A stretch of 64,000 nucleotides of DNA from the NCBI GenBank assembly GCA_030041495.1, contig JASHNT010000038.1, positions 47,509 to 111,508 on the forward strand. Direction: 5' to 3'. Source of the DNA: Bryobacteraceae bacterium (GTDB lineage: Bacteria > Acidobacteriota > Terriglobia > Bryobacterales > Bryobacteraceae). Below, in pieces: positions 52,835 through 61,525 of this stretch. How positions within the stretch are numbered: position 1 is the first letter of the stretch; each line of letters starts with the position of its first letter. The notes beneath the pieces were generated by a model. That model made no database searches. It worked only from the letters and a program-made list of their open reading frames with translations, and had not been told where the DNA came from. Made by a program: the position numbers and the translations under genes.

Positions 52835-54151
52835 TTATACTGAAGCCGTTCCTTCGAGCGGCGTCACCGAATCGAGGAAATACCAGCACAGAATGCCCGC
52901 GGCATAAACCGCGGCCGAGATGTAGAACGTCAGGTTCCAATTGTTGCCGGTCCACTTGAGCGCGTAGCCGATCACCATGGGCGACAGAGCCCCGCCCACG
53001 TTGCCCCACGTATTCATCGCACCGGAGAGAGTGCCCGCATACTTGCCGCCCATATCCATGGCCGCGGCCCATCCGTGCGGCAGCGACAGGTCGTTACAGA
53101 AGCTGGCCAGGCCGAAGCAGATCACCGCCAGCACGGCGCTGGGCGCCAACGTCGCCAGCACCAACGCGACGCACGCTCCGCCGAAGCCGGAACAAGACAA
53201 AATCCGGCGGGTTCGCGAGATGTCCTGCAAGCGGCGATTCAGACGCGTCGCCAGAAACACGCTCACCGGATTCCCGAGTCCGCCCAGAAACAACGGCAAC
53301 ACGCTGAGCAGGGCCGTGGACTCGATTGCCATGCCGCGCCCGTTGCGCAGATAGGTCGGGAGCCAGGTGATGTAAAAGTACCATCCGTAGGACAGGCAGA
53401 AGTATTGCCAGCACAGCAGCCATACTCGGCCCGAAGTCAGCATGCGAGCCCAGGGAACGTCGGCGTGGCCGGCGGAGAGCTTTGCGCTCGACGCCAGCAG
53501 CTTGCGCTCCGCTGCGTTCAGCGCGGGGTGGTCCAGCGGATTATCGCGGAACCAGCGGAAAAACAGCAGCGCCCACACCGGTCCGATCAAGCCGAAGATT
53601 TCGAACGCGTGCCTCCAGCCCACGCGTAGAATCACCAGGCTCACCAGCGGCGGAGTGAACGCGCCGCCCCAGCGCGCCGCCATCCACACGATGCCTTGCG
53701 CTCGCGTCTTTTCCTGCTCCGGCAGCCACGCCGAGAAAATTTTGGTGATGTTCGGGAAGCAGCCCGCTTCACCCGCGCCGAACAGGAAACGCGTGACGGT
53801 CAGCGAAATTTGGTTCCATGCCCAGCCCGTCGCCGCCGTGAAGAAGCTCCACCACAGCACCACCCGGATCAGCACCTTGCGCGGGCCGATCCAATCGCCC
53901 AAAAATCCGCCGGGAATCTCGAACATCGCGTAGGCCCAGCCGAAGGCCCCCAGCACCAGGCCCATCTGTCCCGTGTCTAGCCGCAAATCTCTCTGCATGT
54001 CCGGCGCGGCCCATGAGATCGCCACTCGGTCGACGTAAGTGATCACGGCCAGCGCAACCGCGAACACCAGCACCCAGTAGCGGGCTCGCGTGGGCTTTTC
54101 ACCAACGGGCGATTCGAGCGCGGCCGAAATCGGAGCTGGACGGTCCTGCAC
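52835..54151 (-). CDS. MFS transporter of the anion:cation symporter (ACS) type
   Basis: 438 residues with twelve expected helices. RARYWVLVFAVALAVITYVDRVAISWAAP and AYAMFEIPGGFLGDWIGPRK carry the family motif (D-x2-G-x-R/K) between helices 2 and 3. The closest known relatives transport hexuronates, glucarate or galactonate with protons; the cargo is not proven here. Start GTG 54151. It is 24 bp upstream of the HbpS-like gene and divergent from the cupin gene at 54207. Confidence 0.88.
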   Translation of the reverse strand: MQDRPAPISAALESPVGEKPTRARYWVLVFAVALAVITYVDRVAISWAAPDMQRDLRLDTGQMGLVLGAFGWAYAMFEIPGGFLGDWIGPRKVLIRVVLWWSFFTAATGWAWNQISLTVTRFLFGAGEAGCFPNITKIFSAWLPEQEKTRAQGIVWMAARWGGAFTPPLVSLVILRVGWRHAFEIFGLIGPVWALLFFRWFRDNPLDHPALNAAERKLLASSAKLSAGHADVPWARMLTSGRVWLLCWQYFCLSYGWYFYITWLPTYLRNGRGMAIESTALLSVLPLFLGGLGNPVSVFLATRLNRRLQDISRTRRILSCSGFGGACVALVLATLAPSAVLAVICFGLASFCNDLSLPHGWAAAMDMGGKYAGTLSGAMNTWGNVGGALSPMVIGYALKWTGNNWNLTFYISAAVYAAGILCWYFLDSVTPLEGTASV

Positions 54152-54206
54152 CGATCTTGATGATACACTGGCCGTGAATCACGGATTCTTTTAAGGAGAC
54201 ATTGCC

Positions 54207-54638
54207 ATGAAATTCCTGCTCGTGTTCGCGACATTCTTAGCAGCGGCGCTGATGATGACCGGGGCCGGCACGCCCGCGGTCAGTTACGTGGATCACGATA
54301 AGGTCGCGGCGTCTCTGGCCAAGGGAGGCACGTTGGTGACCCAATCCGATCTGACCGTCATGGGATCTCATCGCGAAAAAGCCGGCCAGGTGGAACTGCA
54401 CGAGAAAGAAACCGACGTGTTCTACGTCACCGACGGCGAAGCGACCATCGTCACCGGAGGGAAGATGATCGGCGGCAAGCAGAAGAGCGCGGGGCAGATG
54501 CTCGGAACCAGCATTGAGGGCGGCGAAGCGCACCATCTTTCCAAAGGCGACGTCATGGTCATTCCCGCCGGCACTCCGCACTGGTTCAAGGAAGTACCCA
54601 AATCGATCAGTTATTACGTCGTAAAGGTGATTCGATAA
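54207..54638 (+). CDS. Secreted cupin-domain protein
   Basis: 143 residues from ATG 54207 with AAGGAG 8 bp upstream. Signal peptide (LLVFATFLAAALMMTGAG), then VTQSDLTVMGSHREKAGQVELHEKETDVFYVTDG: the H-x3-E and later H residues (GGEAHHLSKGDVMVIPAGTPHWF) would coordinate a metal in the barrel. It may act on or sense a small compound; the substrate is unknown. The VWFA-related gene starts 17 bp later, so they may share a transcript. Confidence 0.85.
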   Translation: MKFLLVFATFLAAALMMTGAGTPAVSYVDHDKVAASLAKGGTLVTQSDLTVMGSHREKAGQVELHEKETDVFYVTDGEATIVTGGKMIGGKQKSAGQMLGTSIEGGEAHHLSKGDVMVIPAGTPHWFKEVPKSISYYVVKVIR

Positions 54639-54655
54639 CCGGAGGATCCCGGGCC

Positions 54656-56407
54656 TTGAAGCTGCGGCCACTTCTGCTGTGCCTCGCGCTGGGCGCTGCC
54701 CTTCGAGCGCAGGCGCCGGCTCCGGCCGGGAATGAGCCGGAAGTTGTCACTCACTCGGCCCCCGCTACCTTCAGCAGCCGCGTCAACCTGGTTTCGGTCC
54801 CGGTGGTGATTCGCGATAAAGATGGCCACTCCGCCGGCGGCTTCAAGCAGGACGATTTCCAACTCTTCGACAAAGGCAAGCCGCAGATCATCACCAAGTT
54901 CACCGTCCAAACCAGCGAGCCGGAGCCGACGCAAGCGGTCACGTTGGACCGTTCTTCGGCAACGCCGGCCAATCAGACCGCGGAAGCGCCGTCCAAACCC
55001 GAGCTTCCCGACCGCTACGTCGCCTATTTCTTTGACGACGTCCACATGCAGCCCGGCGACTTGCTCGAAGCCCGCAAGGCCGCCAGCCATCACCTGGATA
55101 CGACCCTCGACCGCAACACTCGCGCGGGCATCTTCACCACCAGTGGACGGACCACGCAAGGCTTTACCAACGACCTCGCCAAGCTGCACGAGGCGATCAA
55201 CCGGATTCAACCCTGGACCCCGGTCATCGACAAAACCGCATGCCTTCAGATCAGCTACTACATCGCCGACACTCTGATCAACCGCGAGCACTCGCTTAGC
55301 CCCGTTGCCGGAGTCAACCTCGCGAGCTCCCTGGCGACGGAAATATTTGGCGAAGCCGCTGCATGTTTGCACCAGCGCCCAACGGGAGGCGGTCCCGACG
55401 ATCTCGTGGTGCGGTACATGTGGACGACGGCGAGTACCGCGCTAACGTACGGCATGGAGGAAACCCAAAGCGGCCTAAGCGTGCTGAGGGATCTGATCGC
55501 GAAAATGTCTTCCATGCCCGGCAGCCGGACCGTCGTGCTGGTCTCGCCGGGATTCATCATGTCCGCCGATCATCGAAGCAGCGAAAACGACATCTTCGAG
55601 AGAGCCATTCGCGCCAACGTGGTTATCAATAGTCTGGACATTCGCGGCGTGTACACTCCTCTTCGAAACTCTAGTAACGACGTTGAATTCCGCGGCATTC
55701 CGGGCCCCCAGCGTCAGACTGCGGACAGGGAAGAACAGACTGAGGCGGGCAATATCCTTGCCGAGCTTGCCTACGGAACCGGCGGCACCGTGCACAACGA
55801 CAACGATTTCGAGGGGGGATTGAAGCAGCTCGCTGCGCGGCCGGAGTTCGTGTACGTGCTGGGCTTTTCGCCCGATAATCTGAAAAATGACGGGAGCTAT
55901 CACGGCTTGAAGGTGAAGCTCAAGGAGGGAGCCGGTTACGAAGTCGAAGCCCGGCGCGGGTACTGGGCGCCCAGCCACGCCGTGAACGCTTCGGAACAGG
56001 CCCGGGAAGAACTGAAAGAAACATTCTTTTCGCGCGACGAGATCTCCGAAATTCCGATCGACCTGCACGCGGAGTTTTTCAAGCCTGGCGACGGCAAGCC
56101 GCAAGTGAGCGTGGTTTCCCGCCTGGACGCGAAAGCGCTCAAGTTCCGCAAAGCCGCGGAACGCAATGACGACACGATCACGGTGGTGACCGGATTGTTC
56201 GATCAAAACGGCAATTATGTTTCGGGTGTCGAACGGAACATCGAGCTGCGGCTGCGCGACCCCTCGCTCCAGGTTCTCGATGAGTCGGGCCTCAGCGTGG
56301 AGGAGAGCTTCAGCGTCTCGCCCGGGAGCTACATCGTCCGCGTGGTGGTAAAGGACGCCGAAGGCCACGCCACCGCCGCGCGCAACACCGGCATCGAGGT
56401 CCCATGA
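54656..56407 (+). CDS. VWFA-related (TIGR03436-type) secreted protein 1
   Basis: 583 residues from TTG 54656, with GGAGG about 10 bp upstream. Signal peptide, then SRVNLVSVPVVIRDKDGHSAGG, the integrin-like strand RYVAYFFDDVHM (a replaced MIDAS motif), and later LIAKMSSMPGSRTVVLVSPGF. The C-terminal half is beta-rich (VYVLGFSPDNLKNDGSYHGLKVK). These proteins are restricted, as far as I know, to Acidobacteria and have no known function. The final ATGA overlaps the next gene. Confidence 0.85.
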   Translation: MKLRPLLLCLALGAALRAQAPAPAGNEPEVVTHSAPATFSSRVNLVSVPVVIRDKDGHSAGGFKQDDFQLFDKGKPQIITKFTVQTSEPEPTQAVTLDRSSATPANQTAEAPSKPELPDRYVAYFFDDVHMQPGDLLEARKAASHHLDTTLDRNTRAGIFTTSGRTTQGFTNDLAKLHEAINRIQPWTPVIDKTACLQISYYIADTLINREHSLSPVAGVNLASSLATEIFGEAAACLHQRPTGGGPDDLVVRYMWTTASTALTYGMEETQSGLSVLRDLIAKMSSMPGSRTVVLVSPGFIMSADHRSSENDIFERAIRANVVINSLDIRGVYTPLRNSSNDVEFRGIPGPQRQTADREEQTEAGNILAELAYGTGGTVHNDNDFEGGLKQLAARPEFVYVLGFSPDNLKNDGSYHGLKVKLKEGAGYEVEARRGYWAPSHAVNASEQAREELKETFFSRDEISEIPIDLHAEFFKPGDGKPQVSVVSRLDAKALKFRKAAERNDDTITVVTGLFDQNGNYVSGVERNIELRLRDPSLQVLDESGLSVEESFSVSPGSYIVRVVVKDAEGHATAARNTGIEVP

Positions 56408-58344
56408 GGGACTTACGCGCCATTTTCGCTGCTGCCGCGACGGGGTGGTGGGTTGGCGCGGCCGCGCTCGCCCAGAATCCTCCCGTGATCCGCACCGAAT
56501 CGCGAACAGTGCTGGTGGACGCGATCGTCACCGGCAAGAACGGCGAGTTTATGCGCGATCTGACTTCCAAGGATTTCCGCCTCTGGCAGGACGGCAAGGA
56601 ACAAAGGATCACCAGCCTTTCGCTCATGAGCGATTCCTCGCCGCAGCCGCAACCATCCGGGCCCCACTTTCTGGTGCTGTTCTTCGATGACACGCGTCTC
56701 GCCGCGCAGGATCAAGCCGTGGCGCGTCAGGCCGCTTCGCGCTTCATCGACGCCAATGTTTCTCCGCGCCAGTTGATCGCGGTGGTCAGCTACAACGGAA
56801 GTTTGCGTATCGCCCAAAATTTCACCGACAATGCCGGGCGGCTGAAGGACGCCTTGAACCGCGTGGAAAGCTCCAGCAGCGTAATCACCGACAACTCCAA
56901 GCAGGGGCCTCGCCGTTCCGCCGCGCCTCCGTCAACGGAAAATTTCGGCGCGCGAAACATGCTGGAATCGCTCGCGGACCTAACGCGAGGCCTGGGCGTT
57001 CTTCCCGGGCGCAAGAGCGCTGTTCTGATGACCGGAGGATTGCCGTCCGCATTCGATCTCAAATCCGGCGTCAATGCGGCGATCGAATCGGCCAGCCGTT
57101 CCGATGTCGCCATTTATCCCGTCAATGTGCAGCCGCTGCATGTGGACGTGGATCCGAACGCCGGCCCCTCGCGCTCATCCAACCCCCTGTTCTACCGGTT
57201 CCCGCGCGGCGGGGACGACCCAATGGAAGTGAGCCCGGATCCAACGGTAGGCGAACAACTGCTGGTCGCGCTCGCTAAGGGAACCGGCGGCGATATGATT
57301 CGCGACTCCAGCCAGCTCCTTGCCGGTTTGCAGCAGATCGGCGAAGAGCAGAGAGAATACTACGTGCTGAGTTACGCGCCCCCGGAATCAAAAGACGGCT
57401 CCTGCCACGCCCTGCGCGTCAAAGTGGACCGCGGCGGCGCAACGGTACGCGCGCGCTCCGACTACTGCGCCACCAAACCGCAGGATCTGATCGCTGAAAC
57501 GGACGCCGCAAAGGATCTGGAAAACCGCGCGGCGGGAAAAGACGCGGGCAACCTTCGCGCCTCCATCCAGCTTCCCTATTTCTACATTTCTCCGGGCGTC
57601 GCGCGCGTGCATCTGGCGATGGAACTCGCGCCGGGCGCGCTGAAGCTCGAAACGCAGCAAAAGAAGCTGCATGCCGAGATCAACCTGTTGGGCATCGCCA
57701 GCGCCTCTGACGGCGGCGTCGCGGCGCGCTTCAGCGACACGCTAAAACTCGACTTCGATAGCGAAGCCGATTTCGAAAAGCGCAAGGACGCGCCGGTGCA
57801 TTACGAAAAGGAGTTCAAGATCGCGCCGGGCCAATACAACTTCGCTCTGACGTTCGGCTCCAGCGGAGCCAGCTTCGGCAAGATCGAAACGCCGCTGGAG
57901 GTGGACGCGTGGAGTGGCGCCGCGCTCGCCCTCAGCGGCATCGCTTTGAGCCGCGAAACGCACCCGGCAGGCGATTTAGGTCTGGTATCTTCGCTGGTCG
58001 CGGACCGCACTCCGCTGATCGCTGAGGAAAATGAATTCGTTCCCACCGGCTCCAGTACGTTCGCGAAATCGGAGGCAGGTTACTTTTATTTCGAAGTGAA
58101 CGACGCCGATCCCGCATCCGTCCGGGTTCGTGTGCGCGTGGTGGCGCGCGCGAGCGCAGTGGAAAAATGGGACTCCGGTTTGGTCGCGCTTCCGCCCTCA
58201 GCTAATGCCGGCAAGGGCCCGATTCCGGCGGGTGCGAGCTTACGGATCAATACGCTGGACCCAGGATCGTACCGGCTCGAAATCACGGCGTCGGATGCGA
58301 GCGGCAAACAACTCCAGCGCACCGCCGATTTCGAAGTCCGCTAA
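56404..58344 (+). CDS. VWFA-related (TIGR03436-type) secreted protein 2
   Basis: 646 residues from ATG 56404, overlapping gene 1 by 4 bp, so translation is coupled. Signal peptide, then IRTESRTVLVDAIVTGKNGEFMRDL, the VWFA-like strand FLVLFFDDTRLAAQD, QLIAVVSYNGSLRIAQNF and GVLPGRKSAVLMTGG. A longer C-terminal beta domain (from ~380) shares little with gene 1. The two are divergent paralogues, presumably acting together at the cell surface. Confidence 0.85.
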   Translation: MRDLRAIFAAAATGWWVGAAALAQNPPVIRTESRTVLVDAIVTGKNGEFMRDLTSKDFRLWQDGKEQRITSLSLMSDSSPQPQPSGPHFLVLFFDDTRLAAQDQAVARQAASRFIDANVSPRQLIAVVSYNGSLRIAQNFTDNAGRLKDALNRVESSSSVITDNSKQGPRRSAAPPSTENFGARNMLESLADLTRGLGVLPGRKSAVLMTGGLPSAFDLKSGVNAAIESASRSDVAIYPVNVQPLHVDVDPNAGPSRSSNPLFYRFPRGGDDPMEVSPDPTVGEQLLVALAKGTGGDMIRDSSQLLAGLQQIGEEQREYYVLSYAPPESKDGSCHALRVKVDRGGATVRARSDYCATKPQDLIAETDAAKDLENRAAGKDAGNLRASIQLPYFYISPGVARVHLAMELAPGALKLETQQKKLHAEINLLGIASASDGGVAARFSDTLKLDFDSEADFEKRKDAPVHYEKEFKIAPGQYNFALTFGSSGASFGKIETPLEVDAWSGAALALSGIALSRETHPAGDLGLVSSLVADRTPLIAEENEFVPTGSSTFAKSEAGYFYFEVNDADPASVRVRVRVVARASAVEKWDSGLVALPPSANAGKGPIPAGASLRINTLDPGSYRLEITASDASGKQLQRTADFEVR

Positions 58345-58356
58345 AGAGACCGCCCG

Positions 58357-59364
58357 CTAAAAATACGACAGCGTTTCGATTCCGGTTCCGGCCTTGAACG
58401 TCTTTGTCACCACGCCGGCTTTCAGGTCGATCACCGAAACCGTCCCATCGCCGTGGTTAGCGACCAGCGCGGTTTTGCCATCGGCGGAGACGGCGAACCC
58501 CATCGGATCCTTGCCGACTTCGAGCACTTCCTGTTTGCCACGCAGATCCTTCACGTGAATGATGTTGACCTGCCCTTGTCCCTGGTTGCACACCAGGATC
58601 ATGCTGCCATCGGGAGTGTAGCGCGGCTTGAATGCCGACCGGGGATTGCCCTGCAACGCAACTTTATCGGCCACCTTGTCGGTGGCCGTGTCGATGATCA
58701 GAATCGCGGGCTCGCCGTAATCCGCCACCACCACGTGTTTGCCGTCGGGTGAGGCGACGATGCCTTGCGTCCCGTTGGGCGCGGGCACGCGGTTGACGAC
58801 CTTGCGGGTTTTGAGCTCGATCACCGTCACGTACATTTTGTCGTTCTTGTTGGCGATGTACGCCTTGCTCGCATCGGGCAGGATGGCGACCCAGTGGCCG
58901 GTGCCTTCGGTGTCGATCGCCGCTTCGATCGACCTCTTCTTGGGATCGATGACCAGCAGCTTGCGGCTGAGATCGCAGGTGACGTAAATCGTGCCGGAGC
59001 GATCGATCTGAATTCCGTGCGGAGCCTCATACGGCGAAACGTCGATAGATCCCACTTCCTTCTTGCCCACCAGATCGATAATCGCGATGGTGTGGCCGGG
59101 GTGCGGATTGCGGCCGTAGATGCCGTCGCCGTAGATCGGCACGTAGGCGGTTTTGTGGTCCGGCGTGATGGCGAAATCGTGCGGCGCGGTGGCGACCTCG
59201 AAGTTGGTGATTTCGGTGAGTGTGACCGGATCGAAGAAGCGGATGTGGTGGCCCAGCTTGTCGATCATCATCAGGCCTTGGCTGCCGGTGGGATCGTTCA
59301 AGTCGGGCGCGGCCAGAGCGGCCGTGGCGCAAAGCATCGCGGCGAGGAGCCAACGCTGTTTCAT
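58357..59364 (-). CDS. Secreted YncE/YVTN-type seven-blade propeller protein
   Basis: 335 residues from ATG 59364 with AAGGAGG 5 bp upstream. Signal peptide LLAAMLCATAALAAP, then repeated blades of the YVTN kind: TPDHKTAYVPIYG, LPDASKAYIANKNDKMYVT, SPDGKHVVVADYGEPAILI and SADGKTALVANHGDG. These propellers act as scaffolds or bind ligands; no catalysis is implied. It converges with the VWFA gene (12 bp). Confidence 0.85.
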   Translation of the reverse strand: MKQRWLLAAMLCATAALAAPDLNDPTGSQGLMMIDKLGHHIRFFDPVTLTEITNFEVATAPHDFAITPDHKTAYVPIYGDGIYGRNPHPGHTIAIIDLVGKKEVGSIDVSPYEAPHGIQIDRSGTIYVTCDLSRKLLVIDPKKRSIEAAIDTEGTGHWVAILPDASKAYIANKNDKMYVTVIELKTRKVVNRVPAPNGTQGIVASPDGKHVVVADYGEPAILIIDTATDKVADKVALQGNPRSAFKPRYTPDGSMILVCNQGQGQVNIIHVKDLRGKQEVLEVGKDPMGFAVSADGKTALVANHGDGTVSVIDLKAGVVTKTFKAGTGIETLSYF

Positions 59365-59450
59365 GATCGCCTCCTTTTTGGAGCTATTCCTTGCCGAGAT
59401 TCTCATTTCGCGGCTCAATAGTCAAGACGCGAGCGTCTACAATCGTTCTC

Positions 59451-60194
59451 ATGGATCAGCGCACCATCGCCGTGGTGAGCTTGTCCGGCATCGCGCTGGA
59501 CGTGTTGGGCGGGCTCTACCTGGCCTACGATCTGCTCGGCGGCCAGCACGGCCCTTTGCGTTTGCTCACCCGCGCGGTGACTTATTCGATCGTGTTTGGC
59601 ATTGGGTATGGCGTCGGTCTCGGCCTGTTTTTCGGAATCGCTGCGGGCGCCGCGACCGGCATCACGGTCGCGATCGAATTGCATCGCACATCCAAGAAAG
59701 GTGACCATTATCCGCTTTTCTGGGAATCCGTCTTCAGCGCGATCCGGGCCGCGGGCTTCGCGGCGGGGTTGTGGCCAATGGCCGGCTCGGCATTCGCGAC
59801 CGCTTACGGACTCCTCAGCACCGCTGGTCAAGTGTTCGCTTACTCGCGCGGAACTCGGCCGGGGCAAGATTATTCCTCCGCGCGGAAGCCGCGCTTCACG
59901 CGCCGCCAGCTTCGGGGAACTGCGCTGCGGACGGTGGGTCAGATCGTGGCCGCGATCCTGTGCAGCGCGCTCTTTCCGCACGTGGCTCACCCCTGGCTGT
60001 TCGCCCTGCGCCTCGGCTTGGTCACCGGACTCGTCACGGGAATCGGAGCCGCAGTGAATCCGTTGATCGAATATTACGCCGACAATCTTGCCGAGCGCCG
60101 CCTGGGAGTTTTCGGAATCTGTATGGTGCTGTGCGGATTCCTGCTTCAGTCGGTTCAGTATTGGACGGTGATTCTGAATGTGCCGGTAAAGTGA
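59451..60194 (+). CDS. Polytopic membrane protein of unknown function
   Basis: 247 residues from ATG 59451 (the frame opens at 59391 without support). About six hydrophobic segments, including glycine-rich helices (FGIGYGVGLGLFFGIAAGAATG) and a basic central loop with RKPRFTRRQLRG. It ends at 60194, 18 bp before the FUSC-like gene, so they are probably one operon. No family is recognised. Confidence 0.65.
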   Translation: MDQRTIAVVSLSGIALDVLGGLYLAYDLLGGQHGPLRLLTRAVTYSIVFGIGYGVGLGLFFGIAAGAATGITVAIELHRTSKKGDHYPLFWESVFSAIRAAGFAAGLWPMAGSAFATAYGLLSTAGQVFAYSRGTRPGQDYSSARKPRFTRRQLRGTALRTVGQIVAAILCSALFPHVAHPWLFALRLGLVTGLVTGIGAAVNPLIEYYADNLAERRLGVFGICMVLCGFLLQSVQYWTVILNVPVK

Positions 60195-60212
60195 GTGCCC
60201 GGTGAGGGCGGC

Positions 60213-60719
60213 ATGAGCCGTGCAAAGGAGGATCTTGTGCATCTGCGATTGCCGGGTTTGAGCCGCGCCGGCCTGGAGCAGGCAGCCCGCACCACGCTTG
60301 CCGCCAGTGGGTCGTTCGCGATCGCGAAGCTTCTCGCGTTGAGCGAGCCGCACTGGGCGGCCATCAGTACCATCGTAGTCATCCAGTCCGCCGTGGGCGC
60401 GGCGCTTACCGTCTCCCGTCAGAGGTTCCTGGGAACCGCCTTGGGCGCGGCATCCGGAGCGATGCTGGCCGCCCTGGTGCGGCCGGACTGGCTCGCTTTC
60501 GCCGTGGGATTGTTCGCTCTGGGACTGCTCTGCGCGGCCGCCCGCCTGGATCGCGCGGCCTATCGCTTCGCCGGCATTACGCTGGCCATCATCGTGCTCG
60601 CGCCGCTGAACCAGCAGGCTTGGCTGACCGCAACGCAGCGCTTCATCGAGGTGTCTCTCGGAATCGCAGTTGGGCTGGTGATCACTCAAGTATGGCCGGA
60701 GCGAGGGTCGTCAGGCTAA
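60213..60719 (+). CDS. FUSC-like half-size membrane protein
   Basis: 168 residues from ATG 60213 (GGTGAGGG upstream). Six short helices with EPHWAAISTIVVIQSAVGAALTVSR and FLGTALGAASGAMLAALVR match the N-terminal part of the fusaric-acid-resistance/aromatic acid exporter family. Full members are about twice as long and have a second half; here a single unit would have to dimerise. Its 3' end overlaps the convergent HTH gene by 9 bp. Confidence 0.78.
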   Translation: MSRAKEDLVHLRLPGLSRAGLEQAARTTLAASGSFAIAKLLALSEPHWAAISTIVVIQSAVGAALTVSRQRFLGTALGAASGAMLAALVRPDWLAFAVGLFALGLLCAAARLDRAAYRFAGITLAIIVLAPLNQQAWLTATQRFIEVSLGIAVGLVITQVWPERGSSG

Positions 60720-61037
60720 CGCATTGAGCACGGCGTCGCGGTTCTTGGCGATGACGGCGAGGTATGCGCGAGTGGTGGCGTCGGGCTTCCTGCGCCCCTG
60801 CTCCCATTCCTGCAACGTCCGGGGATTGATGCAGAAGGCGCGCGCGAACTCCGCTTGGGACATCCGGACCTGGACGCGAATGCGGCGAACGTCCACCTCG
60901 TTAGGCAGCACAAGGCGTCGCGTGGGCAGCCGCTCCCGGCGTCGAACGTGGGCGAGTATCTGGCGAGCGGTCTTTTCCAAAGCAAGGGAGAACCGCGTTG
61001 GTTTGTTTGACCCGGTTTTCAGATTGCGAGTGGCCAC
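60711..61037 (-). CDS. HTH antitoxin-like DNA-binding protein without toxin partner
   Basis: 108 residues from GTG 61037. A basic N-terminus is followed by an XRE-type helix-turn-helix, RRIRVQVRMSQAEFARAFCI then NPRTLQEWEQGRRKPDATTR, typical of HigA/MqsA-like antitoxins that repress their own operon. No RelE- or HigB-like toxin lies next to it: the neighbour upstream on this strand is the divergent RidA gene and the downstream one is a membrane protein. It may be a solitary regulator. Confidence 0.8.
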   Translation of the reverse strand: MATRNLKTGSNKPTRFSLALEKTARQILAHVRRRERLPTRRLVLPNEVDVRRIRVQVRMSQAEFARAFCINPRTLQEWEQGRRKPDATTRAYLAVIAKNRDAVLNALA

Positions 61038-61102
61038 TGTGCAATTGTTGCTCTTTGCTTTCTCCGCCGCCGCTGCCCGCCACCGGCTATCATAGGGAAT
61101 TC

Positions 61103-61492
61103 ATGAGCAAACGGACCAGCATCGAAATCCCCGGACTCGAGCACGTGCATCCCATCCCCAACGCCTGCCGCATCGGCAATCTGTTGATGACCGGCGGAAT
61201 TTATGGCAAAGACCCGGCGACAGGCAAGCTGGTGGAGGGCATCGCGGCGCAGTGCGCGTTCATGTTCGCCAACATCCGGCGCGTGCTGGACGCCGGCGGT
61301 GCCAAACCCGAGGACGTCATCAAAATCCACGTGTGGATGAAGAACAAGGACGACCGCGACCATCTCAACCGCGAGTGGCTGGCCATGTTCCCGGACGAGC
61401 ATTCGCGGCCCACGCGCCACACTTTCAAGGAAGAGGATCAGCCTTACGGAGCGTTGATTTCCTGCGAAGTCATGGCGGTCATCGGCTCATAG
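61103..61492 (+). CDS. RidA-family protein
   Basis: 129 residues from ATG 61103. The YjgF/RidA trimer fold is shown by NLLMTGGIYGKDPATGKLV, QCAFMFANIRRVLDAGGAKPEDVIKIHVW and an end with GALISCEVMAVIG. The conserved catalytic Arg of RidA (R-x-x-Ile region of the 2-aminoacrylate deaminases) is not at its usual place, so it is better described as a family member than as a proven imine deaminase. It lies 33 bp upstream of aroA. Confidence 0.8.
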   Translation: MSKRTSIEIPGLEHVHPIPNACRIGNLLMTGGIYGKDPATGKLVEGIAAQCAFMFANIRRVLDAGGAKPEDVIKIHVWMKNKDDRDHLNREWLAMFPDEHSRPTRHTFKEEDQPYGALISCEVMAVIGS

Positions 61493-61525
61493 GCCGGCTC
61501 CAGTAACGCTACACTGAAAGATTCC

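Noticed and set aside
59415..60689. 424-codon minus-strand open frame
   Set aside because: It spans two plus-strand membrane-protein genes and has a Gln/Arg/Ser-rich composition typical of a shadow frame in GC-rich DNA.
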